From: Hyposmocoma kahamanoa
Taxonomy: Eukaryota; Arthropoda; Insecta; Lepidoptera; Cosmopterigidae
Direction: 5' to 3'
Assembly: GCF_003589595.1 (NCBI RefSeq)
Contig: NW_020653333.1
Span: 1,943,429-2,007,428 of the forward strand
DNA length: 64,000 bases
The notes beneath the pieces are model-generated. The model was not told the DNA's origin and did no database searches. It was given only the letters and a program-made list of their open reading frames with translations. This document shows positions 11,427 to 23,400 of the stretch, one piece after another. How positions within the stretch are numbered: position 1 is the stretch's first letter; each line of letters opens with the position of its first letter. The translations under genes and the position numbers were made by a program.

Positions 11427-14400
11427 CTGAAATAACGACATTACATATTACAATTACAATTCATGATTGTATTATGACTAATTTCAGTTATGAATTAAAT
11501 AATACTAAATTATATTTATAATATCCCAAGATTTCAGCAATTTATTAGCATTTACAAACTTTAGATACGAGCCAATGGCCACTTTTTGTATATGTTCATC
11601 CATTGGCGGGCAAAAGATTTCTTAGCTTATGCGTGTGACAATGAAATTCATTACTTCAAAGATAGACTTTATAATACACACATCAAAAGTGTCTAGGGAT
11701 CAAGTACGTTTAAGAGTATTGCTGTAATTAGGGTTAATTATATTAACTTTTTTGTATCGCTATTGATACTTTTTAGTGAGTTTTAACATTTAAATAAGGA
11801 ATATTGTTTAAAATTCGATAATAAGAAGAAAATCGATTGTCAATGTGGTTTTGTATAAAAATGAGTTATAGCGTTTTGACAAAATCATTACAATATCTGC
11901 ATCGGAACCGAAGCAATTTACATTATTATGGAGAGATGACATCATTTAACCCGAGAAGTGATGATGCGAGCCGTCGGAATTTTGGAAGCTGGTTCCAGGC
12001 AACGTGCTGTGGCTTTCACTCTTAACACTACACAGAGCGTCATAAGTCGCCTCTGGACGCGCTATCGCATGACGGGCAGCGTGGCCGAGCGACATGGAGG
12101 ACGATCTCGCATCACGACTCGCAGACAGGACCGGTATATCCAAAATACTGCTCGACGGAATCGTACCATGACCGCCATGATGTTGGTTACGAGGCTCCAC
12201 AGCTCCTCAGGCTTGCTAATAAGCGATCAAACAATCCGAAATCGTTTACGTGAAGTGGGTCTGCGATCCCGAAGGCCGCTCAGAGTTCCACCTATTGCAC
12301 TCTGCAATCGCAGGACCCGTTTACGATGGGCTCGCGAACACAGAAACTGGGAGGAAGAAGACTGGCGCTATGTGTTCTTTTCGGATGAATCCCGCTTCGG
12401 TATGAGACCGGATACAAGACGTACTCGAGTTTGGAGAACGTCTGGACGTCATGAACGTTTGAGATATTGTCAGGAAGTTCATCCATATGGTGGGGGAACA
12501 ATAATGATATGGGCCGGTATTTGGATCGGCGGAAGAACCGATCTCATTTGGATCAGGGGTAACCTCAATGCTCAAGTTTACGCAGAGAGGATTGTTTCAG
12601 ATGTTATCATCCCTTTGCGAGGCCAGTTGGGTGATTCATTTCAACTAATGCATGACAACGCACGTCCACACACGGCTAGAGTCGTAACACGCATTCTTGC
12701 CGAAGCTCGTATCAACGTTCTGCCGTGGCCTGCTCAATCGCCAGACCTCAATCCAATTGAGCACGCATGGGATATGCTTCAAAGAAGAGCTGTGCCGAGT
12801 ATGCATACCGTACATACTCTACAACAATATTTTGACTTGTTACAAAACACATGGGCGGCCATTCCTCAAAGTGATTTTGATGAACTCATCTTAAGCATGC
12901 CAAATCGCTGTAATTGTGTGATTCGTGTTAATGGTGGAAATACAGATTATTAATTTTCTTATCTTTACAATAAAAATGAGCAAAATCATCATTTTCGCCA
13001 TTTTTTTGTCATTTAATTGACGCCGTTAATTTGAGTTTTTTCCCACAATTTGCAAAAACATCAATTTTAGTTTATTTTAATTAAATATAGGGGTAAGCGG
13101 TTAAATAAAACATAAGCATTAAAGTAAGAAGTCGTCCTGGAAGACTGGATTTGGTAAATATTGCTTAAATAATTTTTATTTCAAAAATATTCACTTGATC
13201 CCTAGACACTTTTGATGTGTGTATATATTGTTATTTAAAACTTACCCTCTTTATTATCCCCTGTATTATTATTATCATCATCTTCAATATACTCTATTCC
13301 GTCGTCAATGAACTCTATCCCGTCGTCAATAATATCCATATCAACTGGCAACTCGAACTCCTTGACCACATTAGTTACTAGCTTCTTTATATCTGTTTTT
13401 CTTACAAAATCATCTGCTTTTTGTTTTATTATGTCATCTACAAAATCTTCGTCGTGTAATGCTTCGTTACAATCTAATGCTGGAGGGTTTAAAACTGATT
13501 TTGATTTGACTTCTTTGTTTTTAATAAAGTCGTCTGCTTTCACCTTTATTAAATCATCTTCACTATCATTCAGTACTTCTTGCATTTTCTCGACGTACTC
13601 ATCAGCATACATTTTGGCTTTTATGAAATCATCTGTTTCTACATTTGTTTTGTCATTTTTGTTAACTTTTATTTCAATTTTCTTACAGTACTCTTCAGCT
13701 TTAGCTTGTATAAGTTCGTTAGCCTCCTCATCTTCTACAAATTCATCTCCGTCATTTGCACTTTCTGTTATCAACTCTACTCTTACAGTTTCATTTTGTT
13801 TAAGAGTTTCTTGTTGACTTTGAATACATTTATTAACATTTTCCGTGATAAACTGATCAGGTAAATAGTCGACACCTACTTCTTTGTCTATATTAGATAC
13901 TTTCTCACAACCAATGGGCTCCATTAATGTTTGTGTAGTTTCCATAAATTTCGACATTTGACTGGCTAAAATTTGTTTTCTTAACACTTTTTCTGCCTCT
14001 ATAGTCAAAGGACTAAGTCTATCTTTTGAATTACTACTTTCATCCAATACAGTTTCTGGTATGTGAGTGGTAGCTAAGATTTGGACATTGGATAGTCCAT
14101 CTTGAAACTCCAGCGACTCCTGTTTGATTTTGACTTCTTTATCAAGATTATGTATGCTTGTTACAGTGTTCTTATTTTGGGGTATACTTGTTGCAGAATC
14201 GCTAATTTTTAGTACATCTTGTGTGGCCTCGTCGGAGTCGGAATCAAGTCGTAAGTCGATCGTTTCGATCTCTGGTTCTATCACGATTAATTCCTGTTGA
14301 TCTGAAAGTTAAACAAAATGAAAATTTTGTTTTTGAATTTACTGTTCATACTTTAAGTACGGATGGGTTTACGTTGGTTAACTCTGAGTAACATGTAATG

Positions 14401-17400
14401 GTTATCTAATCAATGGACATCAGTTTTGGTAAAAAAGCAGCATTATTGAACAAGGTAGATTTACACGTTGAAATGTTGCCAGCCGCATTTAGGAGAAATC
14501 ACACACCTAAACTCACCTTCAGAAGTTATCGCCGGCTTTTTAAGTTTATCCTGCTGAAATCAATAAACATAATTAAATTTATGCTGGATGAAGATTAACG
14601 TATAAAAGATAGATTTCATAGCACAACACAGAATTAAATATAATATTTTTACCACAGTAGTAATTGGCGTAGTAGTGTAAGGTGGCAGTAATATTTTTTT
14701 TTGTCGGATAAGCTTGTTTATCGATAGTAAGTAAATAAATTCAACTCACGAATTGGTGAGGCATGACGACCAGGCCTTTGGCTATCATCTGTTGCCAGTC
14801 CAGGAATGGCTTCGTAATCACTTGCGGGAATCTGGAACATGCGGAAAGTCATAAAATTGTCCTTATAGTATTTCGAACACTGATACGAGTAGACTTTTTT
14901 TTAAGTTTTACTGCATCATATCCGCATTAGTTAAAACAACCTATTGCTTGTAGTTTATTTTAGTGAAAGGTTTATTGCATTTTTACATGGCGTCAATAAA
15001 ATTACTTTTAAATCCAACCTCAGATTCTTCGGTGAATTTTTTTTTATAATAATAGTTGCAGTGCCAATCAGAGCTTTAAACCGCAAAAAAAATTAATCAT
15101 GATAGTAAAACATCGTGAAAATCAATAAACTTAAAAATTACAATTATAGCGACATCTCTAGTCAGAGAAGGTAGTTGTAAAGGTATCTCTTTGAATGAAG
15201 AAATAAATTTTTCACAGATGGCGCTACGGCAAAAAAGTCGTATACCTAACCAAACACAAAGACTTGCAAGAAGCACAGAAATATAAGGTAAAGCGTAAGA
15301 TCCGCTGGGTCGTTCCGTGGCTTAATTGGCAGAGCATCTGACACGGATGATGGTGCTGGTTCGAATCCAGCCCGATCGAATTAATTTTTCTAAGTGTTCG
15401 ATCTTTGTCATTAATATTTATAACAAGCTAGTGGAGTAATTTCACAACGTGACAATCAAGGCTTAGTTTGTTTTATTTATTTTTCTTTAAAATGCGAAAA
15501 AATAAAATGCGGAAAAATAATGGAGGACAACGTAATTTTAATAAATTGAGATTTTATTACTACATATTTTCCTTTTTTTGGCAGTTAAAATTCTCTGAAT
15601 GTAAATTATATTAAGTACTTTAATATTATACTATAATAAGACGGTGGTGGTGAAATTACAAGCACATCGGACTTGTCAACTTATGTATCAGGGTGACGGA
15701 CGTAGTGGCAGTGCCCCTCAGATCTTTGCGATTTAAAGCTCTGAGTGGCACTACAACTGTTATGGACAGGCGTGTAGCTTACGATTCGTTCGTACCGTCA
15801 CTTGTTAGTATAAAAAAGACGGAACGAATTCGGAACATCAAAAAAGAAAGAGATGGCATTATACAGTTCATGTAGCGTTGCTTCTTTCCTATGTTTAGTA
15901 AGAAATAGACAATCTTCGGAAATCGTTCGTTCTTTCAATCACTTTAGCAATAATACATTACTTGGTTGAAAGGTTTGTAATGGTACTAATATAAGTAATA
16001 TTATAATAAGCTTACTTACATTAAAATAAGATTATTTTTTGATAGGCCCCCAGGAATAATAACTCTCAATTACTAGTTGAAAAAGCACTCAATTACCAAA
16101 TTTCAATAAACAAAAAGCAAAACTCTCTCAAAAAACAAAACGGAATCCATTTGATTCCGTTACTTTAACCAAACACAGACAGCTCGACAACCTTTTCATC
16201 TCATACACAACTCCGCATAGCACACTCGCATAGATTCTTTTGCTTCCTTGGTACATTCCTTTACTTTAAATTAAATTCTATTTTGCATTATTACGCCATG
16301 AATAAAATAGAATGTACCCTATTAGATTCGCTGAGATGCTTATTTTAATTTATTTATATTTGTTTATTTGTATTAGATTCAGTAATATTGAAATAAATTT
16401 ACCTTTATCTTTGACAATATGATAATAATAATAATAATTGTATGTAAACTCACTTTTTTGCAACGGCCATCTGCAGAACCGAAGGCGCATTTTGACTTGC
16501 TGTCTCCCACAATTTGTGGTTGCCACGATAGCTGTACCACAAGTGGTAGAAGTTGTTGCGCGTCACTTCCTTCAATTGATACCATCGTTTTTGGAGCAAC
16601 ATTGGAGAGCATTGACGGTCACTGAAATTCAAATTATTAAAGTAAAGAAAAAAGCCGGGGTAACCCAGCACAAGCACAGGTCGGTGATTCGAATCTGGGC
16701 TCGTCTCTGAATTTCTGGGAATTTATGAGCGAAATATAATTAATTTGAAATTCCCTATAAGCTTTTCGGTGAAGACAAACCTGCACGTCGAAGAAAGTTC
16801 ACAACCCTCGGAAGACGTGTGAAGTTTGGGGACGTGCAGGTTGGGGACCTGCATTGGGTCAGTGTGGCGAACTATGGCCATAAGCCCTCGTCTGAGAGTA
16901 AACCCGTGCCCATCAGTGGGACTTATAAATGGGTTGAAGATGATGATGACATCAAATAAACATACCATACGTCAATGATTGAGCAGCACAACACTTTTGA
17001 CTTTGAAATAAACTCTTAACTATAAACGCCTGTCATCTGCGCTGACGAGCTGTAGTCGCGCGTATGTAGAGATAGTTTCAATTTTAGTTTTGTTTGTTAA
17101 TATCAGTTAATTTTTAAAATAAAGGCACTACATGAAATTCTAAGTGTAAACCCTAGTGGAGTATGTAAGCTTCTTGTTTGCACGCGTTTGAATAGATTCA
17201 CTACAGCGCGTCCGCGACGCGTATAAGCGCGTTTACGGTAGCCTGTAGTTGTGCGTAGGCTCCAAAGGGAGTTATGCACGTAAAAATAATTTTTATTATG
17301 GCAACACGTGAAATATTGTCAATATAATAACAAAAAAAAACAGCAGCTAGAGCGATTACACACAGCGACTTTAGCACAATCGCACGATTCACGAACGCGC

Positions 17401-20400
17401 GTTTGCATCAAAGTCACCGTGTGTAACCACTGTTAGTGTTATACTTACTTGGTGTTGTAGTTGACCGTAAGTTTGGTCCATGCGTCAACGAGCTTGTCCC
17501 CAGGCGGTAGACTTTCAATGGAATATTTTTGCACCAGTTCCAACAATTCGCTCAGCGGTGCTGGGTCATCCTGAAATTTTATCTTTATTATGAATTCGGG
17601 TGCCTACACGATATTAAAGGTACCATATTCTAGAAGTAGACGTTTTAAGACGAACTCAGCCGCAAGCAAGATCACCAGTGATAGGAATGGGGATGTACGT
17701 GGGGCATACTAAAGTTTCTGAAACTGGCCTCTTGTAAAAGAAACTTAAAAAAAATACGAAATTTGAAAAAGGAACCCTCTGTGAATAACTTATTTTATGA
17801 GACTGTCACGACACGTCACGATGACTTTGAACCGGCTTCAAAAAAAGGAAGACGTTCTTAATTCGACTGGTTTTTTTTGTACGTATGTTACGCGACAACT
17901 CGGCATTTGCGAACCGATTTTGATGATTCTTTTTTGTTTGAAAGAGGGTACCTCAGTATTGGTCCCATTTAAATTTAAAGAAAATATTCCACCTTTAAGG
18001 GGATGAATCCGGCTTCGTACACTTTCCGGTAACCGATTTCAAAACACTCCGCAAATAGATGTAATTCCACGAACTTTTGAGGTCGGTTTTTTTAGAGTAT
18101 AAGTATGGTACGATTTATCAAGCGCTCTGTGGGTCGGTCAAAGGACGACAGACGCGCGATTATTCCTCTTTTTGGAATTTGTTTCTTCTTTGGTTAGGAC
18201 ACTTTTAACGACTATCCACACACATCCAGGGCCGTGCCCGGGATGTGGACGGGGCGTGCTAGTTTGTATGAACTGCAGGCCCGTCCCGGCGCCGCCGGCC
18301 CAAACACGGACATGTGTGAACGAGTTCATACAAAATGTACGCAACGATATATTTTTGAGCCCCTGACGGAGCACGGCCCGTCCACGTCCCGGGCACGGCC
18401 CGGATATGTGTGTCTACCCCTAACGCGCGAACCCGACGTTCATTTGTTGTCAGGTCAAGGTTTACAAAAGGTTAATTTGAATTTGGAATTTCTCACCTGC
18501 CCCAAAAGATCGATGTTTTCATGCACCAGCACGAGATCGAAGAACAGCCAATCGGTTAAGGACAACCGTGCCACGGCCGCCAGTTGTTTTGATTGATCGT
18601 TCGCCGATAGTAGACGATTTAGCTTCTTTATCGTTAACGCTCGCATCCGGTTCCTGTAAAGTAAAAAATGCTGTGGGTACAGGGTCAAGAGCACGTCAAG
18701 CTTGACACTTAAGACTCAAATGCAATGCAAATGAGATATATGCCGCTTACGACAACAACGGTCCAATGTACAAAGTATCAGGGCGCGTGTCCACGCTAAG
18801 AAAAGTCGCCGGGTCTATGCAAGAATTCGTATCGTTTGTACACACGGACTGTGTACACGCGCCGGACAAGAAAAAATCTTGTTTACCCCCGACACGATGC
18901 GCTCTGCCGCTATTGTATGGGGCGGGGTGAGGTGCATTGTCAGTAAACGAACGGTTATGTGGTGTTGTATTAGTCAACATACACAACAACATATTTCTTC
19001 CCATAGTCAGTAGTAAACCATAGATATAGAAGTAAACTGACAGTTACCTGGAAGACTCGTAATGCACTGACACACTTTACCGTACACATGTCTGTCCGAA
19101 AGCATTCGTATCGTGTACATACTCATTATTTTCTCGTCTGCAACAGACACGACATGTTTTCGTGGCTAGATCCGATAAAGTTCTTGTCATGTACACGACC
19201 ATTCTCATCGTTTCTGTAGCACACACGTCGAATTTCTTAGCGTGTACACGGGCCCTAAAGCTTGAAGTGCTCTTGACTGTACATTGGCTCATAATTTTTC
19301 TGTTGTTTCGTGAAATGTTGTACAGGGTCACCAATTTATGTATGATATGGTTGATGTCTGTAGTGTCTATAATAATAATGTTTTAGGCCATGGGAGAGAG
19401 ATGGGATATAGAAGCTGACATGTACAAAATAAGTATAGTTTCACTGTGTCCGGGCAAACAGTATGCATACAAATATTGAAAGTACATATACATTCACTCA
19501 CAGGCACTTCGACAGACTAAACCAGGTGTAACATGTTTCCTTTTTCAATAATATTACATGGGCGTGCACACATGGATTTAATAAGTTGGTCAGAATTTAA
19601 ACGCGATTATAGTTACATGGGTCAATTTTATAGTATGGTAATAATATGGTAATTAGATGTCAAAATAATATCGTAATCTAAATAACGTCAATAACGTCCA
19701 ATGTCAAAAAATAGACAATTAATTCAGGAATCATTTATCATTTAAAAATTCGGACACTGTATTACATTTTAATAGTCAATTTATTAAATCAAGAGCTCGC
19801 TCTTAAGAACGGACTCGTGCAACAGAGGATGCCTTATTACAAGTATTAATCGGAGCCAATATTAGAAAACGACCGCACCGAAATGTAATAGGACCGGAAT
19901 AAGATGTTCCAAATGTTACAGATAAATGTCTACATGGAGCAGTGAAAATCACCAAATGTTTATTAATTATTTTACGGCATCGTAGGATAAAACTATTCAC
20001 CTAAAAAGCTGAAGTTTTTGAATTTAAAAGTAATACCTACTAGTCGCGCGTCAGTTAAAACGATTTTGCTGAACGACGAATTTTGCTTGTAGCTCTTAAA
20101 ATATGTTTACTTTGGTGAAAGATTAAATAATAAATCCAGCTTCAGTTTCTTAGGTGAGTAGTTTTATATTACGACGCAGTAAAACTGTTTCCGGAAATCA
20201 AAATTCCGAAAAAGTAATTAATTAGTATTTGGTGGTTTTAACTAGAAATGCCACGAATAGTGATTTGGCCGAATACCGAATATTCGGCCGCGAATGTTCG
20301 GTGTAAGATCTGTGCATTTCACGCGCGACCTTTTACTACCTGTCTCATTGGGCTACGTGCGGAGGTAACGAAGGTAGGGTGTCTTTGTTGAAAAATGATA

Positions 20401-23400
20401 CAACGATAGAATCAATACATGACAGATTCTGGACCTGTTTTGAAGAAGTCGGTACAGGTAACATGCCAAATGATGAGGATGTGGAGGAAAGTTCTATTGC
20501 ACATGAGATTGATTTTCATTTGAAAACTGTTCGCCTAGATCGGACGACACATCCTTACAAGTGGTGGCCAGCAAACGCAAAGCAGTACCTAGCCAAGCCT
20601 GCCAAAATTTGCTAAGATTTATCTATCGTCTCCTAGCAGTAGTGTTCACAGTGAGAGGCTATTTTCAGAAGCAGGAATTGTTTATGAAGAAAAGCGCAAT
20701 CGTTTGTTACCAACCAATGCTGAAAAAATTGTTTCATTCATCACAACCTGTGTAAGCCATTGATTGATTTTAAGTATTAAGCATTGACTTATTGTAAGTC
20801 AATGGTATTAAGCAATAATTTGTTATTAAAATACATGATACATTTTGAATAATATGTGCTTTTTTTTTCATTTTTGTTATTCGGTATTCGGCCGAATTTT
20901 CGTGGCATCTCTAGTTTTAACCACTCCTTGTATCTTCATGTTGACATTTACCTACACATTTGTTGTATGTCCAAGAATATAGACGTTGTTAATTATTAAA
21001 TGGCGCTGGCTTCTCTTTTTTTTGCCATACAATTTTTAGATAATTTTTCAGAACCCGAAATATATTTCGTAAAGGCTTTACTTTAAAATATGTTAAAATA
21101 AAAACATCAACCCACAAAGCCAGTAAAGCATGAATTAGGTATGGTGTATGTATAGGGAAAAAATACTTCCCGCGTTAGTCACCAGGGGTCTTATGAGCTG
21201 ATGACTATACTCGTTATGTCTATGGTACTTTTTGGCAGATATACAAAATAATAATAAACTCTCTTTATTCCGGAACCAAGACCATACATTGTTAGTAAAT
21301 TAGTCAGTCAATAATTCACAAAAGTCCACGCATTATCACTAATAATTAATCATAACAACTGAAGGCTTCTTTAAATTTTATAAAGAGCTTTAACAAAAGC
21401 AAAAGTAAATTAAAAATGAGCTTATTTAAAATATGAATATTACTGCGTTGTCTACTAAGCTACCGGAAACTTTTGTGCATATTAGAATACGGAAACAACC
21501 GAATGAAATACTGAAAGTTCTAAAAACTTTAGCTGACGTAATACTACTCTACCAACATAGTTTATATTTAACTAAAAACTAATGTTAGCCATTTTTATCT
21601 TAAATCACCTATTATAAATCTAAAACCGTCCCATACATTTCATAAATTTTGGTGCCTGGTAAATTATTCTATCATGCGAAAATATATCATGTATGACAAC
21701 GTAGTACATACAGTGGTGGTCGTTTAATTAGAAACACTTCTTATGATTGAAGGAATTTTAACTTCAACGTACAAATGTTCGTGAAAAATATATAAATTCA
21801 ATAATAAATAATCATGCAATAATATAGCCACTCAAATAAAAAATCATTAAATGCATAAAAAATAAAACATAATATCTTACTTTTAATTAAAAAATGAGTC
21901 TTACACAATGTACGAGTATATTTTCTGTTCCTGGCCGCTTGGACGTCTAATTAGAAACATTTGAAAAAAGCATCTATAGCTCGTTCTTTTTTTGAAATTG
22001 AAGAATAACATTTCTTTCTTGATGTTTTCTATTAAATTTGGCGGCAATTCAAAATTTGATCTGAATTTAATTTTGTTCAAAATGGGCAAAAATAAAAGTT
22101 GTGACGCGTCAACTAGGCAAATAATTGTTAATTTACATTTAGATCAAAAGTGGACGTACAGAAGAATAGCTGAGCATTTAAATTGTTCTGTAAAGAAAGT
22201 TTTTAATGCAATTGAACTGTTGAAAATGTTCTTAGAAAGGCTCGGCCAAGAAAAACCTCTCCCAGAGAAGATAAGCTAATCGTTCGTGTTGCTAAAAAAG
22301 ACCCATTTAAAGGCTCAAACCAGATTAAAAATGAAGTTTTTACGCCTGATGACCCCAGAAACATCTCATCAAGACTGATACGCCGAAGATTAGTGGAAAC
22401 TAAATTATTTGGAAGAAGCTCTCGAAAGGTACCGCTTCTTACCAAGCAACATTGAGAGAAGCGATTATTATTCGCAAAAAAATATGTTAATTGGACGGTA
22501 CGAGACTGGAAAAAAGTTTTATTTTCAGATGAAACGAAAATAAACATGGTAAATTCAGATGGAAAGCGCTATGTTAGACGTCCTGTAAACAGTTGTTTTC
22601 ATTATAAATACACAAGGAGCATAGTCAAGCACGGTGGCGGAAACATTAAAGTTTGGGGGTGTTTTTCCGGATGTGGAGTTGGTCCCGTTCGGAAGTTTGA
22701 AGATACAATGGATCAATGGCAGTACAAAAATATCTTAGAGGACACAATGTTTCCCTTCTCGGACTATCATTTGCCTGTAACCTGGATCTTTCAGTATGAC
22801 AATGATCCTAAACACACGGGCAATAGCGTCAAATGTAGGAAACATTTCACGCTATTGGCGCTATTTAGCGAACAGCGTATATCCGTTTTAGACTGGCCAG
22901 CAAATAGTCCGGATTTAAACCCGATAGAAAATCTGTGGTATATTGTTAAGAAGAAAGTCTCAAACAAACGTAACACCAGTCAAAACGAATTATATGAAGC
23001 ATTTGTTGAAGCATGGAATTCAATCCCCCTAGAAAAATGTATGACATTGATTGAATCAATGTCACGTCGTTGCAGAGCTGTTATTGAAAATAAGGGATAC
23101 GCCACTAAATATTAATTATAAATATTGGTAGGCTGTGGATAGTAGCTATTTCATAAATAAAAATACTAATTGCTAATAATTAAAAAAATGTTGTTTTTTT
23201 ACACTTTTTTGTTGTTGTTTCTAATTAGTTGTCCATTACTGTTTATACCTTAAAACTGATTTAAGTGTTTGTCCGTAATGTAATATTGAAACTGCACTTG
23301 TGTAGTGAGTGGATTTATATTGTTTTTCTAATAAATAATAAATCGTTGAACCTATTGTTGTCCTATTTATTGTTTAATTTCAAAATAAAAACGATTGCGG

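Noticed and set aside
14750..14831. Reading exon 5 as IPASDYEAIPGLATDDSQRP
   Set aside because: This frame is open but does not agree with the two bases left by exon 4; the FPQVITKPFLDWQQM frame fits both sides and the SANT-like context.
15310..15383. Functional tRNA gene
   Set aside because: T arm is good but the acceptor stem and anticodon arm do not pair properly; kept only as a tRNA-like sequence.
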